Positions 9,656-18,972 are shown, numbered from the stretch's first letter. The stretch: DNA of 64,000 nucleotides from Aquimarina atlantica (GCF_000626715.1 NZ_AQRA01000001.1:868001-932000), one strand, 5' to 3'. Notes: a model not told the origin generated them from the sequence alone. Numbers and translations are program-made.

Positions 9656-9687
9656 GTATATTATCGGACTTTATATAGAAAATTATT

Positions 9688-10143
9688 ATGGATAAAATAG
9701 ATCGGTCAATATTATTGTTATTACAAAAAGATGGTAAAATTACGATTAAAGAAATCGCAGAAAGATTAAACCTAACTACCACTCCGATTTTTGAGCGTGT
9801 AAAAAAATTAGAACGTGAAGGCTACATAAAATCATATAAAGCAATTTTAGATCGTAAAAAAACGGGATTACAATTGATGGTGTTTTGTAATGTTACCTTA
9901 AATCTTCATCAAACCGATTATTTAAAAAAATTTGAAAAAGACATCCAACAATTCCCCGAAGTTGTAGAGTGCTATCATGTAGCGGGTATGTTTGACTACT
10001 TAATTAAAATCTATGCAGAGGATATGGAGCGGTATCAGGATTTTTTATCGAATAAACTAGCTTCTCTAGAAAATATTTCTAAAGTACAAAGTTCTTTTGT
10101 GATGACCGAAGTAAAAGATTTCTCATATCTCCCAATTCCATAG
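9688..10143 (+). CDS. Lrp/AsnC family transcriptional regulator
   Basis: The 151-residue length is typical. The N-terminus (MDKIDRSILLLLQKDGKITIKEIAERLNLTTTPIFERV is the general pattern, here at residues 1-38) is the AsnC-type winged helix-turn-helix. Residues 65-145 form the RAM ligand-binding ferredoxin-like domain (VECYHVAGMFDYLIKIYAED). Such regulators bind amino acids and act on nearby genes. It is divergent from the PLP-dependent sulfur amino acid enzyme, its most likely target. This target assignment is inference from position. Confidence 0.93.
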   Translation: MDKIDRSILLLLQKDGKITIKEIAERLNLTTTPIFERVKKLEREGYIKSYKAILDRKKTGLQLMVFCNVTLNLHQTDYLKKFEKDIQQFPEVVECYHVAGMFDYLIKIYAEDMERYQDFLSNKLASLENISKVQSSFVMTEVKDFSYLPIP

Positions 10144-10223
10144 AAAAATATAATCAGGCTTAACAAAAGATTTAGAATACATACTGTATTTTTGATATTC
10201 AACTAAAGAAAATTGCACAGATT

Positions 10224-10952
10224 ATGAATATTAAAAATGCCAAAGTATTAATTACAGGTGGTAATTCGGGAATAGGAAAAGCCACTGCTAAGCTTTTAAA
10301 AGAAAAAGGAGCACAAGTAATCATTTCTGGAAGAAACGAAACCACATTACAGGAAACTGCAAAAGCACTAAACATAGAGTATATAAAGGCAGACGTAACC
10401 GAAGAAAATCAAGTTCGGAATATGGTGCAACAAGCCAAAAATAAAATGAATGGACTTAATGTATTGGTTAATAACGCTGGTTATGGATATATTTCAAAGC
10501 TTATTGATATCGAAGTTGATAAATTTATCGATCAATTTAAAACTAATATTCTAGGTGCTACACTATGCGCCAAAGAGTCGGCAAAGCATTTTGTTTCACA
10601 AGAATATGGAAATATTATTAATATAGGGTCTACTTCTTCACTAAAGGGCTCTCCAACAGCCTCGCCATATGTTGCTACCAAATTTGCTTTACGAGGTATG
10701 ACCGAAAGTTGGAGAAACGAGTTACGCCCTCATAACATTAGAGTTATGCAGGTAAACCCAAGTGAGGTAATGACTGGTTTTGCAGATAATAGAGTAGATC
10801 ATAATTCTAAAACAAAACAATACACCGAAGCAGAACAGCAAACTAAACTTAGAGGAGAAGAAATTGCCCATACTATTAGTAGTCTTTTAGAAATGGACGA
10901 TCGAGGATTTATTACCGAAGCTACCGTTTTTGCTACAAATCCTAAGGTGTAA
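10224..10952 (+). CDS. Short-chain dehydrogenase/reductase
   Basis: A classical 242-residue SDR. The dinucleotide motif TGGNSGIG lies at 11-18, NNAG at 83-86, the catalytic serine within residues 136-139, and the YVATK active site has Tyr149 and Lys153. An Asp-Val pair (DVTE, about 57-60) and Arg37 after the second strand suggest an NADP preference. The substrate is unknown. The ending VFATNPKV and the SNP-free layout resemble flavobacterial ketoacyl-reductase-like members. The gene ends 1 bp from the convergent holA stop codon. Confidence 0.9.
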   Translation: MNIKNAKVLITGGNSGIGKATAKLLKEKGAQVIISGRNETTLQETAKALNIEYIKADVTEENQVRNMVQQAKNKMNGLNVLVNNAGYGYISKLIDIEVDKFIDQFKTNILGATLCAKESAKHFVSQEYGNIINIGSTSSLKGSPTASPYVATKFALRGMTESWRNELRPHNIRVMQVNPSEVMTGFADNRVDHNSKTKQYTEAEQQTKLRGEEIAHTISSLLEMDDRGFITEATVFATNPKV

Positions 10953-10953
10953 G

Positions 10954-11958
10954 TTATCCCATTATTTTTACCAGAAGTTCTTTAAGAATATCACCTTGTG
11001 GAAGGTTTGTTGCTCCTACACCTTTACTTTTTACATCGGCATCTCTTAGATAAGCAATAATCCCACTTACTTTTTTCATAGGGTAATTATGAGCCGCTTC
11101 TGAGTAATCTTTTACAAAGTATGGATTGATTTTTAAAGCACTGGCAACATTACGCTGTGATTTATCGGTTAAGCCGTGATATTGTAATACCTGAGAAAAA
11201 AAGCTATACAGTAAAGAAATTGTAACCACTAATGGGTTGTCTTTTGGGTTTTGTGCAAAATAATTTATGATAAGATGTGCTTTAACTCCATTTCTGGTTC
11301 CTATCGCCTTTCGAAGTTCAAAATTGTTAAACTCTTTACTAATCCCAATATTCTCTTCAATTTGATCGGCGGTAATCTGAGTTCCTGAAGGAATAATTAA
11401 TTTTAGTTTTTCTAACTCATTATTTATTTTACTAAGATCGGTTCCCAAAAACTCTACCAGCATTTGGGATGCTTTGGGTTCAATAGTATATTTAGCCCCA
11501 CCAAGAACTCTTCTTATCCAATCAGAAACCTGATTTTCGTACAGTTTTTTACTTTCAAAAATAACCCCATTCTTCGCAACTACCTTATAGAGTTTCTTTC
11601 TCTTATCTATCTTTTTATATTTATAGCATATTACCAAAACAGTAGAAGGCTGTGGGTTTTCTACGTAATCTGCCAATTTTTCAATCGTTCTGGATAATTC
11701 CTGGGCTTCTTTAACAATGACTACTTGTCTTTCTGCCATCATCGGAAAACGCTTTGCATTGGCCACAATATCTTCTATACTTATATCACGACCATACAAC
11801 ACCATTTGGTTAAACCCTTTTTCTTCTTCGGCAAGTACATTCTTATCAATAAATTGAGAAATCCTATCTATATAATATGGTTCTTCTCCCATAAGAAAAT
11901 AGACTGGTTTAATGTTTCCGTTTTTTATATCACTTACGATTTGTTTTACTTCATCCAT
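10954..11958 (-). CDS. holA: DNA polymerase III subunit delta
   Basis: Delta is the clamp-loader subunit that opens the beta sliding clamp. The 334-residue protein opens with the family pattern IKNGNIKPVYFLMGEEPYYID (residues 11-31) and then has EEKGFNQMVLYG and AKRFPMMAERQVVIVKEAQE. The C-terminal collar includes LVVTISLLYSFFSQVLQYH. It is divergent from the HsdR_N gene, with only 26 bp between start codons. This arrangement is one I recall from many Flavobacteriaceae. Confidence 0.92.
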   Translation of the reverse strand: MDEVKQIVSDIKNGNIKPVYFLMGEEPYYIDRISQFIDKNVLAEEEKGFNQMVLYGRDISIEDIVANAKRFPMMAERQVVIVKEAQELSRTIEKLADYVENPQPSTVLVICYKYKKIDKRKKLYKVVAKNGVIFESKKLYENQVSDWIRRVLGGAKYTIEPKASQMLVEFLGTDLSKINNELEKLKLIIPSGTQITADQIEENIGISKEFNNFELRKAIGTRNGVKAHLIINYFAQNPKDNPLVVTISLLYSFFSQVLQYHGLTDKSQRNVASALKINPYFVKDYSEAAHNYPMKKVSGIIAYLRDADVKSKGVGATNLPQGDILKELLVKIMG

Positions 11959-11984
11959 TCAGAAAAAATCATCAAATTTGTGTT

Positions 11985-12428
11985 ATGCAAAAGCTTAACT
12001 TTCCAGGGTATCAGTTCAGGTTCAAAAATAGCGAAAATAAAGTTTCTATTTTTGACAGAATTCGTAAAAAATTCATCATCCTTACTCCAGAAGAATGGGT
12101 ACGGCAACATACCATTCATTATCTTATTGAAGAAAAAAAATACCCCGAAAGCTTAATTAATGTAGAAAAACTAATACAACTCAATGGACTTAATAAACGT
12201 TATGACATTATCATATTTAATCCAGATGGCAGTATTTTTCTTATCGTAGAGTGCAAATCTGCTCGTATAAAAATCACACAAAAAGTATTTGATCAAATTG
12301 CGAGATACAATCTTGCCTTAGACTCAGAGTATTTAATGATCACTAATGGTTTAGAGCATTATTATTGTCAAATGAATTATACCGATCAACAGTATACTTT
12401 TCTAAAAAATATACCAGATTACAAATAA
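11985..12428 (+). CDS. HsdR N-terminal-like (PD-(D/E)xK) stand-alone nuclease-fold protein
   Basis: The 147-residue protein matches the type I restriction enzyme R protein N-terminal family (HSDR_N). The nuclease-like motif is Asp74 in RYDIIIF, then Glu89-x-Lys91 in LIVECKSA, followed by FDQIARYN, which supplies the usual QxxxY element. It has no helicase or methylase partner, so it is not part of a complete restriction system. It is a widespread stand-alone gene next to holA in this group, and its role is unknown. Its start is 26 bp from the holA start, implying a shared promoter region. Confidence 0.85.
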   Translation: MQKLNFPGYQFRFKNSENKVSIFDRIRKKFIILTPEEWVRQHTIHYLIEEKKYPESLINVEKLIQLNGLNKRYDIIIFNPDGSIFLIVECKSARIKITQKVFDQIARYNLALDSEYLMITNGLEHYYCQMNYTDQQYTFLKNIPDYK

Positions 12429-12578
12429 CGGTATGCTTCGTTACTCATAATAATACAGTTGCTTAACTCAAAAAATTAATATTCCAAATATGTAACCAGA
12501 TATGGTATTAATTCAACAAGGAATACTTTATTCTTTTTTATTTGAATTTATCTCAATTATTCCTTTTACTTTGCAGAC

Positions 12579-13571
12579 GTGAATATCGCAGTCGTCATAT
12601 TAAATTGGAATGGAAAATCATTATTAGAACAATTTTTACCTTCGGTGATCAAAAATTCTAAAGAAGCTACTATTTATCTTGCTGATAATGCTTCTACAGA
12701 TGATTCTGTTGCTTTTGTAACCACCATTTTTCCCGAAGTTAAAATTATTCAAAACAAAGTCAATGGCGGCTATGCTAAAGGATATAATGATGCTTTATCA
12801 AAAATTGAAGCTGACGTTTTTTGTCTTTTAAATAGTGATGTTGAAGTTACCAAAGATTGGTTGGTTCCCATTCGTGAAACGTTTAAATCCCGTACAAAAG
12901 TTGCAGCTATACAACCCAAAATCCTTGATTATAAAAAGAAGACTCATTTTGAGTATGCAGGAGCTGCAGGTGGGTATATCGATAAGCTGGGATACCCATA
13001 TTGTAGAGGACGAATATTTGATACTCTCGAAGAAGATAATGGGCAATATGATGATACTACTACTATATTTTGGGCGAGTGGAGCATGCATGTTTATAAGA
13101 AAACAGGTATTTGAAGAGGTTGGAAAACTAGATGAAGATTTTTTTGCTCATCAAGAAGAGATCGATCTTTGCTGGCGTGTACATAGCAATGGCTATACCA
13201 TACTTTATGAAGGTTCGTCGACAATTTATCATCTAGGAGGAGCAACTTTGGATGCGATGAATCCCAGAAAAACATTTCTAAATTTTAGAAACAGCCTATA
13301 TCTTCTGATTAAAAATGTACCAGGAAATACCGTTTGGTTTTTGATTTTTATACGAATGATTCTAGATGGGCTTGCTGCAATTAGGTTTATTACACAAGGA
13401 AAATTTTCTCATTTTGCAGCTATTTTCAAAGCACATATTAGTTTCTATATTAATTTTAACACTTTTAATAAAAAACGCAAAAAACTTTCAAAAACGGGGA
13501 AATATTATTCTCTTTTTTCCGTTGTATGGCAGTATTTTATTTTAAAACGTAAACATTTTGATCAATTATAA
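12579..13571 (+). CDS. Glycosyltransferase family 2 protein (rhamnosyl/galactofuranosyltransferase-like)
   Basis: The 330-residue protein starts at GTG 12579 with NIAVVILNWNGKSLLEQFL, the GT-A beginning. ADNASTDDS, the metal-site-like NSDVEV, and the acceptor-side HQEEIDLCWRVHSNGY follow. A hydrophobic segment lies near residues 255-275 (VWFLIFIRMILDGLAAIRF). It transfers sugars to a glycan, probably cell-envelope polysaccharide. Donor and acceptor are unknown. It is likely attached to the inner face of the membrane. It is not in a polysaccharide cluster here. Confidence 0.88.
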   Translation: MNIAVVILNWNGKSLLEQFLPSVIKNSKEATIYLADNASTDDSVAFVTTIFPEVKIIQNKVNGGYAKGYNDALSKIEADVFCLLNSDVEVTKDWLVPIRETFKSRTKVAAIQPKILDYKKKTHFEYAGAAGGYIDKLGYPYCRGRIFDTLEEDNGQYDDTTTIFWASGACMFIRKQVFEEVGKLDEDFFAHQEEIDLCWRVHSNGYTILYEGSSTIYHLGGATLDAMNPRKTFLNFRNSLYLLIKNVPGNTVWFLIFIRMILDGLAAIRFITQGKFSHFAAIFKAHISFYINFNTFNKKRKKLSKTGKYYSLFSVVWQYFILKRKHFDQL

Positions 13572-13624
13572 GGAGATATAATAAATTATTGTTAATGTGA
13601 CCTAGCATTACGTCACATTTTTAA

Positions 13625-13632
13625 TAATTTTG
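13625..13632 (+). promoter_or_regulatory. Candidate -7 promoter box for the OmpA lipoprotein
   Basis: TAATTTTG matches TAnnTTTG and lies 39 bp before the chosen start at 13672. It overlaps the alternative upstream TTG start at 13630, which argues against that start being used. Confidence 0.45.
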
Positions 13633-13671
13633 AGTTATATAACCAGAATAAGACTAAAAACAAATTTTCTA

Positions 13672-14532
13672 ATGAAAAAAGCAATGATTATTGGGGCCTC
13701 TCTAGCAATTCTACTATCTTCCTGTGTTTCACAGAAGAAGTTTTCAGAATTAGAAGCCAAACAAAAAGAAACTGAAGATTTACTAAACTCCGCAACGGTT
13801 AAATTAAATAGCTGCCTTGAAGAAAAAGCAAGTTCAACTTCGCAACTTAAGGTTCTTCAAGATCAAGTATCTAATCTTAAAAATCAAAACTCTGCTCTAT
13901 TAAACAATGTAGGTAACTTGGCCACGCTCTCTACTAAAGAAGCAGAAAACCTAGAAAAATCTCTAGAAAGTATTAAAGAAAAAGATTTACAAATTAAAAC
14001 TATGCAGGATGCTATTACCAAAAAGGATTCTGTAACCCTAGCACTTGTAACAAGTCTTAAGGGAGCTTTAGGAAATCTTGCTGATGAAGATATCGAGATT
14101 AATGTAGAAAAAGGAGTAGTTTATGTTTCTATTTCTGATAAGTTACTTTTCAAGAGTGGTAGCTATAATGTTTCTGCAAGAGCTCGTGAAGTATTAGGTA
14201 AAGTAGCAAAAGTTGTTAATGATAAGCCAGACATCGAATTCTTAGTAGAAGGTCATACAGATAATGTGCCTATCAAAAACAAAGTATTATTGGATAACTG
14301 GGATTTAAGTGTAAAACGTGCTACTTCTGTAGTAAGAGTATTACAAAATGACTTTAAAGTTGATCCAAAACGTATGACTGCTGCAGGAAGAAGTTATTAT
14401 GTACCGGTAACCGATAATAGTTCTGCTGCAAATAAAGCAAAAAACAGACGTACAAGAATCGTAGTATTACCAAAACTTGATCAGTTTTATAATATGATTG
14501 AAGATGGTATGAAAAAAGCTTCAGGAAAATAA
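13672..14532 (+). CDS. OmpA family lipoprotein with coiled coil
   Basis: I start at ATG 13672 because it gives a clean lipoprotein signal, MKKAMIIGASLAILLSSC, with the lipidated Cys18. The open frame extends 14 codons further to a TTG that would spoil the signal. Residues 25-120 form a heptad-rich coiled coil. Residues about 150-275 are an OmpA/MotB peptidoglycan-binding domain, with LLFKSGSYNVSARA, VEGHTDNVPI, NWDLSVKRATSVVRVL and NRRTRIVV. It tethers the outer membrane to the cell wall. A strong terminator follows. Confidence 0.93.
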   Translation: MKKAMIIGASLAILLSSCVSQKKFSELEAKQKETEDLLNSATVKLNSCLEEKASSTSQLKVLQDQVSNLKNQNSALLNNVGNLATLSTKEAENLEKSLESIKEKDLQIKTMQDAITKKDSVTLALVTSLKGALGNLADEDIEINVEKGVVYVSISDKLLFKSGSYNVSARAREVLGKVAKVVNDKPDIEFLVEGHTDNVPIKNKVLLDNWDLSVKRATSVVRVLQNDFKVDPKRMTAAGRSYYVPVTDNSSAANKAKNRRTRIVVLPKLDQFYNMIEDGMKKASGK

Positions 14533-14556
14533 AAAATATTTTCTATACATAATACT

Positions 14557-14587
14557 AAAAAGGGAGATCATTTTGATCTCCCTTTTT
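14557..14587. terminator. Bidirectional intrinsic terminator
   Basis: A perfect 14-bp stem (A-run then GGGAGATCA, paired with TGATCTCCC then a T-run) encloses a TTT loop. It lies between the convergent OmpA gene (+) and the LodB-like gene (-). Confidence 0.9.
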
Positions 14588-14616
14588 ATATTTCATTAGA
14601 TACTTACTTTCTTTCA

Positions 14617-15768
14617 TTAATCCAAAATAATACCTGTACCACTCTGTCTCGGAAAATTATGAGTTTTGTTCTCCCCCCTCTCTTCTCCTTGTTGAAAAAA
14701 TTTCTTCCAAAAAGAAGATTCTTTCCACCTGGATTCTGCTTTGTACAATTCATTTTTCACCAAATAATAACTATCAAAAACAGAAAATAATGTTTTAGAA
14801 TATGTTACAAACCCTCTTCTATCGCCCGTTAAAACATAAAATTCTATAGCATTTGAAGCTTCTCTCACTGTATAAATCGCATTAGCTATGCCATGAGAAG
14901 AAAGAGGATCAAAAGATAAAGCAGCATCTCCTACCGCCATCCAATTTTCTCCCGATAAATAATTGGCTATAGATGAATTTGCATCTGATCCTATAATTTT
15001 CACTTCAGATTGTTCTACCAGAAAATCTTTTAACAAAGTTGTTTTAGATAAAACCGATTGCCAATTAGAATACTCTCGTAGTTTTAGTTGAACCAGGTTT
15101 TCTCTGTTTGTAAAAATCGACAACACATTGGTTTTTTCATCTAAACCAGAAACAATCCCCCAACCGTCTTCAAAAGATTCTACAAATACATCATATGTTA
15201 ATTTTGGATGTTCTACTTTTGGTAAGTGACAACTAAAAGAGATAAGGTTATCATATAATCGAATAGGAATGTTTAATTTCTTAAGAATAGCACGATTTCT
15301 ACCTGTAGCGTCAATAATCATTTTTGCGGTAATGGTTTGTTTTTGATGATTATTTTCTACTTCTACACGAACTTCTTCTTTAGAAATTACCATATTCAGT
15401 ATTTTTTCATAACACATCACATTCTCATCACATAGTTGCTCGAGATCATCTAATACAGCTCTCTTATCAATCTTTAAACCATTTTTATATGACAATTGAG
15501 AGAAAAAATTATTATTTACTATCCTTGTATTTCCCCACATCGAATGATAGCCGTATGTTTTCCTGATTGCATTTTTTTCAAATATCTTTAAGAGATCAAG
15601 AGAATGTAATAAAGGCATTGAAGAAGGGGGTAATGTTTCTGCCAAAGCAAAGTGTTTCTTCTTGCTTTTACGATCCAAAACCAGGTGCTGTATTCCTTTT
15701 TTCTTCAAAAGAAGCGACAACACTAATCCTGCAATACCTTTACCTACAATAATAACATCTGTATTCAT
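14617..15768 (-). CDS. LodB-like FAD-dependent oxidoreductase (quinocofactor maturation factor)
   Basis: This 383-residue flavoprotein has the N-terminal FAD motif VIIVGKGIAGLVLSLLL (GxGxxG), and a second FAD segment AVGDAALSFDPLSSHG that is typical of p-hydroxybenzoate hydroxylase-like enzymes. In characterised pairs, LodB is a cytoplasmic flavoprotein needed to hydroxylate the tryptophan that becomes the cysteine tryptophylquinone of LodA. Here its ATG overlaps the LodA-like stop codon (TAATG), so the two are translationally coupled. That coupling supports the partner role. The start at 15768 is the only one that preserves the FAD motif. Confidence 0.85.
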   Translation of the reverse strand: MNTDVIIVGKGIAGLVLSLLLKKKGIQHLVLDRKSKKKHFALAETLPPSSMPLLHSLDLLKIFEKNAIRKTYGYHSMWGNTRIVNNNFFSQLSYKNGLKIDKRAVLDDLEQLCDENVMCYEKILNMVISKEEVRVEVENNHQKQTITAKMIIDATGRNRAILKKLNIPIRLYDNLISFSCHLPKVEHPKLTYDVFVESFEDGWGIVSGLDEKTNVLSIFTNRENLVQLKLREYSNWQSVLSKTTLLKDFLVEQSEVKIIGSDANSSIANYLSGENWMAVGDAALSFDPLSSHGIANAIYTVREASNAIEFYVLTGDRRGFVTYSKTLFSVFDSYYLVKNELYKAESRWKESSFWKKFFQQGEERGENKTHNFPRQSGTGIILD

Positions 15769-17870
15769 TATTTTTTATCAGCTTCTTTTCCGCTATAAGA
15801 AACATATACCGTTTTGGGCAATCCTTCTATATCTATATCTAATTTTCTACCAGTGACTATTCCTATTTTGTCCCATTGATATACCATATTAATGAGTCCA
15901 TTAAGATATCCGCCTTCTGCATGATATCCTATAAATCCTGTATCTGCCGTGTGCAACCAGGCCAGGCGATTTGCATAAATATTACGTTTGGTATCCTCCA
16001 AAATATTAGGATCGAGAAGCTTTTGGTAACTCTCCTGAGGAAACACATGTACAGGTAAATTAGCTGCCCACCATGACGGAATAGGATATTGTTTCTCTAC
16101 AAAAACTGCCTGACAACTACCTGCATCAGATTGCCACGGAATCCCCATCCACTTGGTAAGATCACCGGGTGTAAGTTTCCACAACCAATTTTTCTCACTT
16201 TTGGGATTCATAGATTCACGAATATCTTCAGAATTCATCTGAAACCCAAAATCATTATAAAATATATCGTTTTGTTCTTTACTAGTAGCAGCATTAAGAC
16301 GAACTTCTCTTAATCCATAAAACCCATATTTAAAAGCTCCTTCGGTGATCCATTGATAGGTCATACTATTCTCTGCATAAATAAGATTATGCCGCATAGG
16401 CCAGGTTAACTCTACTCCTGGATGAAACCCACCACCATATAAGGTTTCTAATACAGCCCTGGTCATTAATAAAGGTTTTTTAGATTCATCTTTGGTAGCT
16501 TCTAAAAATTGATTTTGATAAAATGAACCCATCTCATCTATGGTCTGAAAATCAAAATCAGGAGGCGTTTCAAATTTACCATCTTTCCAGTTTTCAAGTT
16601 GTTCATAGAGCATTGGCGGAATAGCAAACCACTGAGCTGGACTTCCTGGATAATCAATTGCATCTCCTGGATAATAAGGAAGTTTTAATTCATCGGTTCC
16701 GCTACCTCTATTTACAACATCAGTTTTATCTTTGCTTGGTATAATAGGCTCATTATTATAATGATATGAAGGATCTCTAAAGAGATCGAATATTTGTTTT
16801 CTTACAGCATCCGCTTCTTTTTTCGGTTCTTTTTTATAGAGATATTTAAATTTTCCATCTGCCATAAGTTTATCGATTGTCTCTTTAAATGATGGAGAAA
16901 GGAAATCTCCCAGGTTAACCCATTGCATCCTGTAAAGACGATAAAATATCGGAAATACCAAGCTCAATTCGGGAGTGTAGCTCTCATTAGCTGCTCCGGC
17001 AATTAAATCAAACATCGTAGATATCGGCTGAATCTGTGGTGCATAATCTGGCGGTGCAGTAGCTATCCAGGCAGAAGATAGTGCATCATCCAAATGATAT
17101 GTGTCCCCATTTTTCTTAGAAACAATAGATGCGGTAACCCTTCCATCACATATATCATCATACCAATTAGAGTTATCTGCAAAATCATTATTAAGGTCTG
17201 ATGGATTTAGAGATGCCGAAATACCATCTGCTCCATAAAAAATTAATGTCCCTGCATCATATTCGATAGTACCAAGATCAACAGACTTAGAAGAAGTATT
17301 CATACTAGCCGCTAATTTACTAATCCCACCATTATCCGACGGAAATTTTCCGCGAATTACCTCACGTTGATCCGTAGCATTAACTTTTGTCTTTCCTGGG
17401 TGATTCACCAGTTCTTTACGATAATCATATCCTCCTTCTACTCTCATGGACTGGTTTAAGACATTAGGATTTCTTCGTTTTGCTCCGATACCTGGTGCCA
17501 ACTTGTTTTTTACAAAATTTGGAGATAAATTTTGATTTTCGGATAATACAGAGAGATCCAAACTATTATTAAAATCATACCAAAATGGCTTCTTATTAGC
17601 TACTTCTACCGTCCATTCAATATCATAATCACCAGCATCTATTTGCTTAACAGGTACTCCATTATCATCACATTCATAAATATAAAATCGCTGAGCTTGT
17701 TTTTTTAAAGCTCCTTCCTCGGTAAGATAGTGTTGGTCTGTATCAAACAAATTAGCCCAGGGAATCTCTGGACTAAAAATAACCTGATCTTTTGTGGCGG
17801 GACCGTTTCCTAATCGCGCAATACCTATAGAAGGATAAATTCTGAATTTAGGTAGTTTCCTGGTACTCAT
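15768..17870 (-). CDS. LodA/GoxA-type cysteine tryptophylquinone (CTQ)-dependent amino acid oxidase
   Basis: The 700-residue protein belongs to the LodA-like quinoprotein family, which oxidises the amino group of an amino acid (lysine for LodA, glycine for GoxA) and releases H2O2. The N-terminus FRIYPSIGIARLGNGP is the family signature. Near the C-terminus, MGIPWQSDAGSC (candidate cofactor Cys586) and PSWWAANLP (candidate Trp600/601) are the expected CTQ residues. No signal peptide is seen, as in LodA. I chose ATG 17870 because the family begins just before that signature; an upstream ATG at 17924 adds 18 unlikely residues. The substrate is unknown. It is followed by the coupled LodB-like gene. 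Confidence 0.85.
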   Translation of the reverse strand: MSTRKLPKFRIYPSIGIARLGNGPATKDQVIFSPEIPWANLFDTDQHYLTEEGALKKQAQRFYIYECDDNGVPVKQIDAGDYDIEWTVEVANKKPFWYDFNNSLDLSVLSENQNLSPNFVKNKLAPGIGAKRRNPNVLNQSMRVEGGYDYRKELVNHPGKTKVNATDQREVIRGKFPSDNGGISKLAASMNTSSKSVDLGTIEYDAGTLIFYGADGISASLNPSDLNNDFADNSNWYDDICDGRVTASIVSKKNGDTYHLDDALSSAWIATAPPDYAPQIQPISTMFDLIAGAANESYTPELSLVFPIFYRLYRMQWVNLGDFLSPSFKETIDKLMADGKFKYLYKKEPKKEADAVRKQIFDLFRDPSYHYNNEPIIPSKDKTDVVNRGSGTDELKLPYYPGDAIDYPGSPAQWFAIPPMLYEQLENWKDGKFETPPDFDFQTIDEMGSFYQNQFLEATKDESKKPLLMTRAVLETLYGGGFHPGVELTWPMRHNLIYAENSMTYQWITEGAFKYGFYGLREVRLNAATSKEQNDIFYNDFGFQMNSEDIRESMNPKSEKNWLWKLTPGDLTKWMGIPWQSDAGSCQAVFVEKQYPIPSWWAANLPVHVFPQESYQKLLDPNILEDTKRNIYANRLAWLHTADTGFIGYHAEGGYLNGLINMVYQWDKIGIVTGRKLDIDIEGLPKTVYVSYSGKEADKK

Positions 17871-18021
17871 TTTATTGGTTTTAAGTTTTCTTAAAGTTAA
17901 TAAAAATCCTATGGCATTATACACGTATTTATACGTGGTTTTATGTCAAAATTAGATACAATTTATATCATATTAGTAAGTATAGATTAGTCATATGAAG
18001 AGGTGTTATTAAACTTAAAAA

Positions 18022-18888
18022 TTATCTAGTATTACTTTGTATAGAAATATAGGTTTTTGGAGTATACCCTGTAAACTTTTTGAAAGTGGTTGAAAAATAT
18101 TGAGATGAACTAAACCCTAAGTCAAAAGCGACCGTAGTAATACTATCTTTCTTCAATAAATCGATTTTTGACTGCTCAATTTTTAATCTATTTATATACT
18201 CTTTGGGAGGAATACCTTTGATGTTTTTGAACCAGAATTTAAAATAACCGACAGAAACGTTACAAATATTTGCTAGTTCATCAACATAGATAATACGATG
18301 TAAATTATTCAAAATATAAGTATCGATATCATTTAATCTTTTTAAAGGAAGGCTACCTTGTTTTCTTTTTGAAAGGGTCAACACTTCTAATATGGTCTGA
18401 ACAATGAGTTGGTTTATAGTTATTTCGGATAGAATATTACTGCTTGTTTTTAGCTCATTTAAAAGTTTTTCGAGCATAAATTTAATCTGAAATGCTCCTT
18501 TAAAAATTCGCTCTGAAATATTTTCTAACACTTGCAGAAGATATTTTGAATGCTCTTCTGATAAATTACATAATCTATCCTGTTTATCAGAACAACTAAT
18601 TTGTAACCAGAATAGTTCTCCTTTATCCTCGGGATATTCTCCAGTACCATGTTCTTTATTAGGAGGAATGATAAGAATGTCATTGCCACGCAATTGAAAT
18701 AATTCTTCACCAATTACATAATGTTGCTCTCCTTTAATGCAAAAACATAGTTCTATAGCATTGCGATGTTCATGTATTGGTAATTGAGGTTGTGCTTTAG
18801 AATATTTATAATATCCAAATTGCAAACAACCATTAATACCATAATCTGGTAAAAAATGTACTATACGTTCTTCTGAATTTGTATTCAT
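18022..18888 (-). CDS. AraC family transcriptional regulator with cupin-like sensor domain
   Basis: From ATG 18888 the protein has 288 residues. The N-terminal half holds a cupin-type pattern (LPIHEHRNAIELCFCIKGEQHYVIGEELFQLRGNDILIIPP is the region, about 35-75). The C-terminal 100 residues form the double helix-turn-helix, with ELANICNVSVGYFKFWFKNIKG and SSSQYFSTTFKKFTGYTPKTY. An upstream start at 18915 would add nine residues. It is divergent from the PhyH-type dioxygenase, with 84 bp between the starts, and probably regulates it. Confidence 0.9.
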   Translation of the reverse strand: MNTNSEERIVHFLPDYGINGCLQFGYYKYSKAQPQLPIHEHRNAIELCFCIKGEQHYVIGEELFQLRGNDILIIPPNKEHGTGEYPEDKGELFWLQISCSDKQDRLCNLSEEHSKYLLQVLENISERIFKGAFQIKFMLEKLLNELKTSSNILSEITINQLIVQTILEVLTLSKRKQGSLPLKRLNDIDTYILNNLHRIIYVDELANICNVSVGYFKFWFKNIKGIPPKEYINRLKIEQSKIDLLKKDSITTVAFDLGFSSSQYFSTTFKKFTGYTPKTYISIQSNTR

Positions 18889-18972
18889 TTTGTATAAAAA
18901 AGTAAGGTAGTACAAATTTAGAAGATTTATAAAGATGTTTTATTCATCTTTGGATAAAAACAATACGATAAA

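Noticed and set aside
11725..12156. A 143-residue + strand ORF across holA and the HsdR_N gene
   Set aside because: It overlaps two well-supported genes, and its translation is rich in Phe, Ile and Tyr with no domain, as expected for a shadow frame.
11985..12428. HsdR_N gene as part of a type I restriction-modification system
   Set aside because: No HsdM, HsdS or helicase region is nearby, and the protein is only 147 residues.
14617..17870. The LodA-like gene seen as an unrelated large hypothetical protein
   Set aside because: The family start, the Cys/Trp motifs and the coupled FAD protein together fit the LodA/LodB family better.
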